DNA of 52,673 bases, taken from the NCBI RefSeq assembly GCF_008831285.2, contig NW_022205082.1, positions 1 through 52,673 on the forward strand, in the 5' to 3' direction. A program made the translations under genes and the position numbers. Source of the stretch: Nymphaea colorata. Lineage: Eukaryota > Streptophyta > Magnoliopsida > Nymphaeales > Nymphaeaceae. This document shows positions 37,694-48,184 of this stretch, one piece after another. The notes beneath the pieces are model-generated. The model made no database searches, had not been told where the DNA came from, and saw only the letters and a list, made by a program, of their open reading frames with translations. The first letter of the stretch is position 1. Each line of letters opens with the position of its first letter.

Positions 37694-37735
37694 CATCTCA
37701 TTCATTTGTATCCATACGCACACTAAATCACTCGT
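37694..37735 (-). repeat. Short inverted A-type segment within a B monomer (42 bp)
   Basis: After the normal start atgttgttacatct the B unit at 37685 continues in the opposite sense. The reverse complement of this stretch contains gtatggatacaaatgaatga, which is the middle of a type A or C monomer in the other orientation. Forward B sequence resumes at tacgagtgagattta. The same insert is in every HOR copy that keeps module 3 complete (for example about 8478, 13495, 26030, 28625, 31760, 34545, 40065). Confidence 0.75.
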
Positions 37736-37754
37736 CTCGATACGAGTGAGATTT
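37725..37754. repeat. 30-bp near-palindrome at the short inversion edge
   Basis: The left arm aaatcactcgt (37725-37735) pairs with the right arm acgagtgagattt (37742-37754) around the 6-nt loop ctcgat, with a 2-nt bulge. The loop reads ctcaat in some copies (for example near 28664 and 31794), and one loop base is missing near 34582 and 45197. It is formed by the junction between the short inverted segment and resumed forward B sequence. Confidence 0.75.
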
Positions 37755-38527
37755 AAGTGATTCATTTGATCACGCATACTTAATTGAATGTGCTTAACTT
37801 GTTGTTACGTCTATATTAAATGATTTAGTATATTGAAATCATAGGTTTGTATGGAAATGAATGAGATTTGAGTGATTCATTTGGTGTCTTGTAGGTAACC
37901 TAATATGTTTCACTTGTTATTACATATATTTGATCACATATATTTAATTGAGAGATTAAATGATTCATTTTCACTTGTTATTACATATATTTGATCAATA
38001 TATTTAATTGAGTGTGCGTAGCCATTTGTTACATACGTATAGAATGACTTAGTGGCTTGAAATAAGAAGTTCGTTTGGAAATGAATGAGAGTCAGGTCAT
38101 TAAGTTGGTCCCTTACAGTTAATCTAGTGTATTTCACTTGTTATTACATCTATAATGAATGATTTAAATGATTGAAATCGCAAGTTCATATGGATACAAA
38201 TGGGATCTATGCATTACTTTGAATGCGTGTAATTAGTCCGATGAGTTGAATTTGTTGTTACATCTATAGTGAACGATCTAAAGGATTGAAATCACGCGTT
38301 CGTACCAATACAAGTGAGATTTAAATGATTCATATGATCATGCATGCTTAATTGAATGTGTTTAACTTGTTGTTACATCTATATTAAATGATTTAGTAGA
38401 TCGAAATCACAAGTTTGTATGAAAATGAATGAGATTCGAGTGATTCATTTGGTGTCTTATGGTTTACCTAATGTGTTTCACTAGTTGTTACATTTATAAT
38501 GATTCTTAATACGGATGTCCTTAACAA

Positions 38528-38634
38528 GTGATTCATTTGGTGTCATATAGTTAACCTAATGTGTTTCACTTGTAATTTAATTGAATGTGCTTAACAAGTG
38601 AATTAGGTTAACAATAGGGCACCAAATGAATCAC
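38528..38634. repeat. HOR hairpin, copy at 37907-40271
   Basis: Complete reference-like inverted repeat, about 330 bp before the sequence becomes unreadable at 38968. Confidence 0.75.
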
Positions 38635-38967
38635 TCAAATCTCATTCATTTTCATGCAAGCCTGTGATTTCAATCTACTAAATCATTTAACATGGATATA
38701 ACAATAAGTCAAGTACATTCAATAAAGTATGCGTGATCATATGAATCACTTAAATCTGACTCGTATTGGTACGACTATAGTGCACGATCTAAAGGATTGA
38801 AATTACAAGTTCGTATCAATACAAGTGCGATTTAAGTGATTCAAATGATCACACATACTTAATTGAATGTGCTTAACTTATTGTTACATCCATGTTGCTT
38901 GATTAAGTGAACTGAAATCACAAGTTTGTATGAAAATGAATGTGATTCGAGTGATTCATTTGGTGTC

Positions 38968-39320
38968 ATATATAGTATTAAACCATAATGATATAACGAT
39001 GATATTCATACCATGTCATAATTACATCATCATGATTAAGATCAATGATGTATTTAATAATGTAACGTTAATAAATATAAAATCAACAAGTTTATAAAAT
39101 GAATATGATATATTAATAATAATGTATGAAGATCACTTAATAGAATTGACATTATTGTACATCTTATATTAATTGAATCACATGTTAATCTATGTATTAT
39201 TGTTATGTAATCATATAATGATCTTGATACATTATATGATTGTTAAATCAATTATATGATCAATGTTGAATCACTATATTGTACACATATCAATGAATGT
39301 ATCAAGATTGAATCAATGTC
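38968..39320. other. Unalignable AT-rich stretch within HOR copy 17
   Basis: The sequence shifts in mid-monomer from gtgattcatttggtgtc to catatatagtattaaacc. It keeps some satellite words (gatcaatgatg, ttaattgaatcac, gttgaatcactatattgtac) but no continuous monomer. About 756 bp of HOR is expected and about 353 bp is present. It reads like a base-dropped version of modules 1-2, with no recognisable gene or mobile element. Confidence 0.7.
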
Positions 39321-40271
39321 GATACAAGTGAGATTTAAGTGATTCATATATCATGCATACTTAATTGAATGTGTTAACTTGTTGTTACGTCTATATAAAT
39401 GATTTAGTAGATTAAATCAAGTTTGTATGAAAATGAATGAATTCGAGTGATTCATTTGGTGTCTTAAGTAACCTAATGTGTTTCACTTGTTATTACATAT
39501 TTGATCATTATATTTAATGAGAATTAGTGATTCATTTTACTTTATTACATAATTGATCACTTTATTTAATTGAATGTGACATTCATAGTATGAATACTAG
39601 TGCTTGATACCAGAAGTTCGTTTGAATACATATAATGAATGATTAAATGATTGAAATCACATGTTCATGTGATACAACGTGTAGTTAGTCGATGAGTTGA
39701 ATTATTGTTACAACTATAGTGACGATCTAAATGATTGAAATCACAAGTTCGTATCAATACAAGTGCGATTTAAGTGATTCAAATGATCACACATACTTAA
39801 TTGAATGTGCTTAACTTGTTGTTACATCCATATTCTAGATTAAGTGAATTCAAATCACAAGTTTGTGTGAAAATAAATGAGATTTGAGTGATTCATTTGG
39901 TGTCTTATAATTAACCTAATGTGTTTCACTCGTTATGACATCTATGATCAACGATTTAAACGATAAAAACTCACAAGTTTATATGGATGTAAAGGAGACC
40001 TATGGATTAGTTTAGTTTGATCCCTTGTAGTTTGTTCAATAAGTTGAACATGTTGTTACATCTCATTCATTTGTATCCATACGCACACTAAATCACTCGT
40101 CTCAATACGAGTGAGATTTAAGTGATTCATTTGATCACGCATACTTAATTGAATGTGCTTAACTTGTTGTTACGTCTATATTAAATGATTTAGTATATTG
40201 AAATCATAGGTTTGTATGGAAATGAATGAGATTTGAGTGATTCATTTGGTGTCTTGTAGGTAACCTAATAT

Positions 40272-43094
40272 GTTTCACTTGTTATTACATATATTTGATC
40301 ACATATATTTAATTGAGAGATTAAATGATTCATTTTCACTTGTTATTACATATATTGATCAATATATTTAATTGAGTGTGCGTAGCCATTTGTTACATAC
40401 GTATAGAATGACTTAGTGGCTTGAAATAAGAAGTTCGTTTGGAAATGAATGAGAGTCAGGTCATTAAGTTGGTCCCTTACAGTTAATCTAGTGTATTTCA
40501 CTTGTTATTACATCTATAATGAATGATTTAAATGATTGAAATCGCAAGTTCATATGGATACAAATGGATCTATGCATTACTTTGAATGCGTGTAATTAGT
40601 CCGATGAGTTGAATTTGTTGTTACATCTATAGTGAACGATCTAAAGGATTGAAATCACGCGTTCGTACCAATACAAGTGAGATTTAAATGATTCATATGA
40701 TCATGCATGCTTAATTGAATGTGTTTAACTTGTTGTTACATCTATATTAAATGATTTAGTAGATCGAAATCACAAGTTTGTATGAAAATGAATGAGATTC
40801 GAGTGATTCATTTGGTGTCTTATGGTTTACCTAATGTGTTTCACTAGTTGTTACATTTATAATGATTCTTAATACGGATGTCCTTAACAAGTGATTCATT
40901 TGGTGTCATATAGTTAACCTAATGTGTTTCACTTGTAATTTAATTGAATGTGCTTAACAAGTGAATTAGGTTAACAATAGGCACCAAATGAATCACTCAA
41001 ATCTCATTCATTTTCATGCAAGCCTGTGATTTCAATCTACTAAATCATTTAACATGGATATAACAATAAGTCAAGTACATTCAATAAAGTATGCGTGATC
41101 ATATGAATCACTTAAATCTGACTCGTATTGGTACGACTATAGTGCACGATCTAAAGGATTGAAATTACAAGTTCGTATCAATACAAGTGCGATTTAAGTG
41201 ATTCAAATGATCACACATACTTAATTGAATGTGCTTAACTTATTGTTACATCCATGTTGCTTGATTAAGTGAACTGAAATCACAAGTTTGTATGAAAATG
41301 AATGTGATTCGAGTGATTCATTTGGTGTCTTATAGTTAACCTAACGTGTTTCACATGTTATTACATCATGATCAATGATTTAAATAATTAAAACTCACAA
41401 GTTTATATGGATATAAAGGAGACCTATGCATTAGTTTGATCCTTTCTAGTTTGTACGATAAGTTGAACATGTTGTTACATCTATAGTGATCGATGCACAA
41501 GTTCACATCAATACGAGTGGATTTAAGTGATTCAATTGATCACGCATATTTAATTGAATGTACTTAACTTGTTTACGTTATATTAAATGATTTAGTAATT
41601 CAAATCATAGGTTTATATGAAAATGAATGGATTCGAGTGATTCATTTGGTGTCTTACAGTAACTTAATGTGTTCACTTGTTATTACATACATTTGATCAC
41701 TTATGTTTAATCAGAGATTATGTGATTCATTTTACTTGTTCATACATTGATAACTTATATTTAATTGAATGTGCGTAACCATTTGTTACATACGTATAGA
41801 ATGACTTAGTGCTTGAAAAAGAATCGTTAAATGAATGAGATCAAGTCACTATATTGGTCCCTTATAGTTAATCTAATGTATTTCACTTGTATTACATCTA
41901 TAATGATTTAAATGTTGAAATCACAAGTTATATGATACAAATGTGAATCACTAATTGTACACGTGTATTATCCGATAGTTAATTTTGTTACATCTATAGA
42001 TTCTAAAGATTGAAATCACATGTTCGTACAATACAAGTGAGATTAATGATCATAATCATGCATACTTAATTGAATGTTTAACTTGTATCTATTAATGATT
42101 GTAATGATCACAATTGTGAATAATGAATTCAGATTCATGTGTATAACATTGTGTCACTTATAATCTTGATATGATTAACTACAATGTATGATTACATCAT
42201 AGTTGATCCTTATTATCAATTGAACTATTTAATCATTGATCATTAATTGAATCACAATTGTATCAATACAGTGATTTAAGTGATTCATTTATCACACATA
42301 CGTAATTGAATGTTAACTTGTTACTCATATTAAATGATTAGTAGATTAAATCATAGTTGTATGAAATGAATGAATTGAGTGATTCATTGTGTCTTAAGTA
42401 ACTAATGTGTTCACTGTTATTACATATATTGATCACTATATTAATAGAGATTAATGATCATTTCACTTGTATACATATAATTGATCACTTATAATTAATG
42501 TGACATTTCATACGTATAGAATGACTATGCTTATACAGATTCTTTAATACATATATAATGAATATTAAATGATGAAATCACATTCATGTGATACAAACTG
42601 TATTATCGATAGTTGAATTATTGTACAACTATAGTGACATCTAAATGATGAAATCACAAGTTCGTATCAATACAAGTGCATTTAAGTGATTCAAATGATC
42701 ACACATACTTAATTGAATGTCTAACTTGTTAATCCATATGCAATTAATGAATTCAAATCACAAGTTGTGAAAATAATGAATTGAGTGATTCATTTGTCAT
42801 ATTAACTAATGTGTTCACTTTATACATCTATGATCAACGATTTAAACATAAAACTCACAAGTTTATATGATTAAGAACCTATGGATTAATATTTGATCCA
42901 TGTAGTTGTTCAATAATTGAACATGTGTTACAATCTCATTCATTTGTATCCATAACATGTATTTCAATACATAGATTAATGATTCATTGATCACCATACT
43001 TAATGAATGTCAACTTTTGTATCATATTAAATGATTGTATATTAATCATAGTTGTATCAAATGAATGAATTGAATCATTTCTTAGTAACCAATA
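40272..43094 (+). repeat. HOR copy 18, forward, progressively degraded
   Basis: The first about 1270 bp are reference-like, including the hairpin. From about 41520 bases drop out with growing frequency (gtttacgtta, tttagtaattc, ggattcgag losing g), and from about 42080 only fragments such as gtatcaatacaagtgc and cacacatacttaattg are clear. The end of the copy is still recognisable at 43085-43110 (aaccaatatgttcacttg). Confidence 0.75.
40891..40996. repeat. HOR hairpin, copy at 40272-43094
   Basis: Complete except for one missing g (aataggcacc in place of aatagggcacc). Confidence 0.72.
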
Positions 43095-43350
43095 TGTTCA
43101 CTTGTTATTACATATATTTAATCACTATATTTAATTAGAGTAAATGATTCATTCATTGTATTACATATATGATCAATATATTAATTGATCGTACCATTTA
43201 TTCAACTATGAATCTACTTGAAATAAGAAGTCATTTAAATGAATAGATCAGTCATAATGGTCATTACAGTTAATCTATTATCACTGATTAATACATCTAT
43301 AATGAATGATTAAATATTGAAATCACAAATTATATGATACAACATGATTA
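43095..43350 (+). repeat. HOR copy 19, forward, degraded fragment
   Basis: This has the first about 290 bp of the HOR in degraded form: the compressed units, the C unit (gaaataagaagtcattt) and part of the following A (ctataatgaatgattaaat). It ends where reverse sequence (aatcattcattataatgtaat) begins. The boundary is uncertain by tens of bases. Confidence 0.6.
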
Positions 43351-43440
43351 ATCATTCATTATAATGTAATAGTACAAGTGAAATACATTAATGATTAAAT
43401 AACTATAAGTGAACAATCAAATATATGACATAATGACTCT
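43330..43440. other. Orientation switch 3, forward to reverse, within degraded sequence
   Basis: Forward words (atctataatgaatgatta) give way to reverse words (cattcattataatgtaat, gtgaaatacatta) within about 60 bp. HOR offset is about 290 on the left and about 1680 on the right. Because the sequence around it is poor, the join cannot be resolved and could be a false assembly join between opposite-orientation parts of the array. Confidence 0.65.
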
Positions 43441-45029
43441 CATTCATTTCCAAACGGACTTCTTTTTCAAGCACTAAGTCATTCTATACGTATGTAACAA
43501 ATGGTTACGCACATTCAATTAAATATAAGTTATCAAATGTATGTAAGAACAAGTAAAAATGAATCACATAATCTCTCGATTAAACATAAGTGATCAAATG
43601 TATGTAATAACAAGTGAAACACATTAAGTTACCTGTAAGACACCAAATGAATCACTCGAATCCCATTCATTTTCATATAAACCTATGATTTGAATTTACT
43701 AAATCATTTAATATAAACGTAACAACAAGTTAAGTACATTCAATTAAATATGCGTGATCAATTGAATCACTTAAATCCACTCGTATTGATGTGAACTTGT
43801 GCATCGATCACTATAGATGTAACAACATGTTCAACTTATCGTACAAACTAGAAAGGATCAAACTAATGCATAGGTCTCCTTTATATCCATATAAACTTGT
43901 GAGTTTTAATTATTTAAATCATTGATCATGGATGTAATAACATGTGAAACACGTTAGGTTAACTATAAGACACCAAATGAATCACTCGAATCACATTCAT
44001 TTTCATACAAACTTGTGATTTCAGTTCACTTAATCAAGCAACATGGATGTAACAATAAGTTAAGCACATTCAATTAAGTATGTGTGATCATTTGAATCAC
44101 TTAAATCGCACTTGTATTGATACGAACTTGTAATTTCAATCCTTTAGATCGTGCACTATAGTCGTACCAATACGAGTCAGATTTAAGTGATTCATATGAT
44201 CACGCATACTTTATTGAATGTACTTGACTTATTGTTATATCCATGTTAAATGATTTAGTAGATTGAAATCACAGGCTTGCATGAAAATGAATGAGATTTG
44301 AGTGATTCATTTGGTGCCCTATTGTTAACCTAATTCACTTGTTAAGCACATTCAATTAAATTACAAGTGAAACACATTAGGTTAACTATATGACACCAAA
44401 TGAATCACTTGTTAAGGACATCCGTATTAAGAATCATTATAAATGTAACAACTAGTGAAACACATTAGGTAAACCATAAGACACCAAATGAATCACTCGA
44501 ATCTCATTCATTTTCATACAAACTTGTGATTTCGATCTACTAAATCATTTAATATAGATGTAACAACAAGTTAAACACATTCAATTAAGCATGCATGATC
44601 ATATGAATCATTTAAATCTCACTTGTATTGGTACGAACGCGTGATTTCAATCCTTTAGATCGTTCACTATAGATGTAACAACAAATTCAACTCATCGGAC
44701 TAATTACACGCATTCAAAGTAATGCATAGATCCCATTTGTATCCATATGAACTTGCGATTTCAATCATTTAAATCATTCATTATAGATGTAATAACAAGT
44801 GAAATACACTAGATTAACTGTAAGGGACCAACTTAATGACCTGACTCTCATTCATTTCCAAACGAACTTCTTATTTCAAGCCACTAAGTCATTCTATACG
44901 TATGTAACAAATGGCTACGCACACTCAATTAAATATATTGATCAAATATATGTAATAACAAGTGAAAATGAATCATTTAATCTCTCAATTAAATATATGT
45001 GATCAAATATATGTAATAACAAGTGAAAC
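43351..45029 (-). repeat. HOR copy 20, reverse, partial
   Basis: This covers HOR offset of about 1680 back to 0. The first about 90 bp are degraded. From about 43440 it is clean and matches the reference apart from a few single missing bases (cttctttttcaagcactaag, ttaaatccactcg). It includes the hairpin at 44302. Confidence 0.85.
44302..44408. repeat. HOR hairpin, reverse-oriented partial copy at 43351-45029
   Basis: Complete reverse-order inverted repeat, identical by eye to those at 47457 and 50613. Confidence 0.75.
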
Positions 45030-48000
45030 ATATTAGGTTACCTACAAGACACCAAATGAATCACTCAAATCTCATTCATTTCCATACAAACCTATGATTT
45101 CAATATACTAAATCATTTAATATAGACGTAACAACAAGTTAAGCACATTCAATTAAGTATGCGTGATCAAATGAATCACTTAAATCTCACTCGTATGAGA
45201 CGAGTGATTTAGTGTGCGTATGGATACAAATGAATGAGATGTAACAACATGTTCAACTTATTGAACAAACTACAAGGGATCAAACTAAACTAATCCATAG
45301 GTCTCCTTTACATCCATATAAACTTGTGAGTTTTTATCGTTTAAATCGTTGATCATAGATGTCATAACGAGTGAAACACATTAGGTTAATTATAAGACAC
45401 CAAATGAATCACTCAAATCTCATTTATTTTCACACAAACTTGTGATTTGAATTCACTTAATCTAGCAATATGGATGTAACAACAAGTTAAGCACATTCAA
45501 TTAAGTATGTGTGATCATTTGAATCACTTAAATCGCACTTGTATTGATACGAACTTGTGATTTCAATCATTTAGATCGTGCACTATAGTTGTAACAATAA
45601 ATTCAACTCATCGGACTAACTACACGCGTTTGTATCCACATGAACATGTGATTTCAATCATTTAAATCATTCATTATATATGTATTCCAAACGAACTTCT
45701 GGTATCAAAGCCACTAGGTCATTCTATACGTAAGTAAGAAATGGTCACGCACATTCAATTAAATACAAGTGATCAATTATATGTAATAACAAGTGAAAAT
45801 GAATCACTTAATCTCTCAATTAAATATAAGTGATCAAATATATGTAATAACAAGTGAAACACATTAGGTTACTTACAAGACACCAAATGAATCACTCCAA
45901 TATCATTCATTTTCATACAAACCTATGATTTTAATCTACTAAATCATTTAATATAGACGTAACAACAAGTTAAGCACATTCAATTACGTATGTGTGATAA
46001 AATGAATCACTTAAATCCCACTCGTATTGATACGAACTTGTGATTTCAATTCCTTACATCGATCACCATAGATGTAAGAACTAGTTCAACTTATTGAACT
46101 AACTACAAGGGATCAAACTAATGCATAGGTCTCCTTTATATCCATACAAACTTGTAAGTTTTAATCATTTAAATCATTGATCAAAGATGTAATAACAAGT
46201 GAAACACAATAGGTTAACTACAAGACACCAAATGAATCACTCGAATCTCATTCATTTTCGCACAAACTTGTGATTTCAATCTACTAAATCATTTATTATA
46301 GACGTAACAACAAGTTAAACACATTCAATTAAGTATGCATGATTATATGAATCACTTAAATCTCACTTGTATTCGTACGAACATGTGATTTCAATCCTTT
46401 AGAACGTTCCCTATAGATGTAACAACAAATTCAACTCATCGGACTAACTACACGTGTACAAATATAGTGACTTCAACCATTTGTATCCATATAAACTTGT
46501 GATTTCAACCATTTAAATCATTCATTATAGATGTAATAACAAGTGAAATACATTAGATTAACTATAAGGGACCAATATAGTGACTTGACTCTCATTCATT
46601 TCCAAACGGACTTCTTTTTTCAAGCCACTAAGTCATTCTATACGTATGTAACAAATGGTTACGCACATTCAATTAAATATAAGTTATCAAATGTATGTAA
46701 GAACAAGTAAAAATGAATCACATAATCTCTCGATTAAACATAAGTGATCAAATGTATGTAATAACAAGTGAAACACATTAAGTTACCTGTAAGACACCAA
46801 ATGAATCACTCGAATCCCATTCATTTTCATATAAACCTATGATTTGAATTTACTAAATCATTTAATATAAACGTAACAACAAGTTAAGTACATTCAATTA
46901 AATATGCGTGATCAATTGAATCACTTAAATCCCACTCGTATTGATGTGAACTTGTGCATCGATCACTATAGATGTAACAACATGTTCAACTTATCGTACA
47001 AACTAGAAAGGATCAAACTAATGCATAGGTCTCCTTTATATCCATATAAACTTGTGAGTTTTAATTATTTAAATCATTGATCATGGATGTAATAACATGT
47101 GAAACACGTTAGGTTAACTATAAGACACCAAATGAATCACTCGAATCACATTCATTTTCATACAAACTTGTGATTTCAGTTCACTTAATCAAGCAACATG
47201 GATGTAACAATAAGTTAAGCACATTCAATTAAGTATGTGTGATCATTTGAATCACTTAAATCGCACTTGTATTGATACGAACTTGTAATTTCAATCCTTT
47301 AGATCGTGCACTATAGTCGTACCAATACGAGTCAGATTTAAGTGATTCATATGATCACGCATACTTTATTGAATGTACTTGACTTATTGTTATATCCATG
47401 TTAAATGATTTAGTAGATTGAAATCACAGGCTTGCATGAAAATGAATGAGATTTGAGTGATTCATTTGGTGCCCTATTGTTAACCTAATTCACTTGTTAA
47501 GCACATTCAATTAAATTACAAGTGAAACACATTAGGTTAACTATATGACACCAAATGAATCACTTGTTAAGGACATCCGTATTAAGAATCATTATAAATG
47601 TAACAACTAGTGAAACACATTAGGTAAACCATAAGACACCAAATGAATCACTCGAATCTCATTCATTTTCATACAAACTTGTGATTTCGATCTACTAAAT
47701 CATTTAATATAGATGTAACAACAAGTTAAACACATTCAATTAAGCATGCATGATCATATGAATCATTTAAATCTCACTTGTATTGGTACGAACGCGTGAT
47801 TTCAATCCTTTAGATCGTTCACTATAGATGTAACAACAAATTCAACTCATCGGACTAATTACACGCATTCAAAGTAATGCATAGATCCCATTTGTATCCA
47901 TATGAACTTGCGATTTCAATCATTTAAATCATTCATTATAGATGTAATAACAAGTGAAATACACTAGATTAACTGTAAGGGACCAACTTAATGACCTGAC

Positions 48001-48184
48001 TCTCATTCATTTCCAAACGAACTTCTTATTTCAAGCCACTAAGTCATTCTATACGTATGTAACAAATGGCTACGCACACTCAATTAAATATATTGATCAA
48101 ATATATGTAATAACAAGTGAAAATGAATCATTTAATCTCTCAATTAAATATATGTGATCAAATATATGTAATAACAAGTGAAAC
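45030..48184 (-). repeat. HOR copy 21, reverse, full length (3155 bp)
   Basis: A complete reverse HOR. The only difference I find from copy 22 is one missing base in the near-palindrome loop (cgtatgagacgag near 45195 against cgtatcgagacgag near 48350). All modules, the hairpin and both inverted segments are present. Confidence 0.9.
47457..47563. repeat. HOR hairpin, reverse-oriented copy at 45030-48184
   Basis: Complete reverse-order inverted repeat, spaced 3155 bp from the preceding one. Confidence 0.75.

Larger units (their letters stand above)
34751..37906 (+). repeat. HOR copy 16, forward, reference 3156-bp unit
   Basis: This is a complete copy with no internal loss. Order: compressed A-type 61 and 50 bp, C, A, B, C, A (88 bp), inverted C+B, B, C, A, short B, C; compressed 61 and 52 bp, C, ABC, ABC; compressed 61 and 52 bp, C/A hybrid, B, C, A, B with short inversion, C. 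By eye it matches the reverse copies at 45030-48184 and 48185-51340 almost base for base. Confidence 0.92.
37082..37913 (+). repeat. HOR module 3 (832 bp)
   Basis: The order is compressed unit (61 bp at 37082, 52 bp at 37143), a 140-bp hybrid at 37195, then B, C, A (120 bp), a B with a short inverted segment, and C. The hybrid joins the first half of a C-like unit (taccagaagttcgtttgg) to a 5'-shortened A (tacatatataatgaatg) near 37247. This internal fusion is present in every complete HOR copy, so it predates amplification of the 3156-bp unit. Confidence 0.75.
37907..40271 (+). repeat. HOR copy 17, forward, with degraded middle
   Basis: The first about 1060 bp are reference-like. From 38968 the sequence stops aligning for about 350 bp, then resumes as module 2-3 sequence with many missing bases and one trimer-length loss near 39410-39470. 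From about 39720 it is again nearly normal. Total length is 2365 bp against 3156. Confidence 0.78.
41520..43440. other. Degraded satellite zone around orientation switch 3
   Basis: The whole stretch can be followed as HOR order from module 1 to the next HOR start, but with frequent missing bases and few clear substitutions. Examples are tccgatagttaattttg for tccgatgagttgaatttgttg, and ggattaatatttgatcc for ggattagtttagtttgatcc. Loss without matching substitution is more typical of poor consensus sequence than of natural decay. It ends sharply at about 43440, where clean reverse-oriented sequence begins. Confidence 0.7.

Noticed and set aside
38968-39320. An unrelated AT-rich insertion, for example organellar DNA
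   Set aside because: It still holds satellite words in roughly HOR order, so degraded HOR sequence explains it better.
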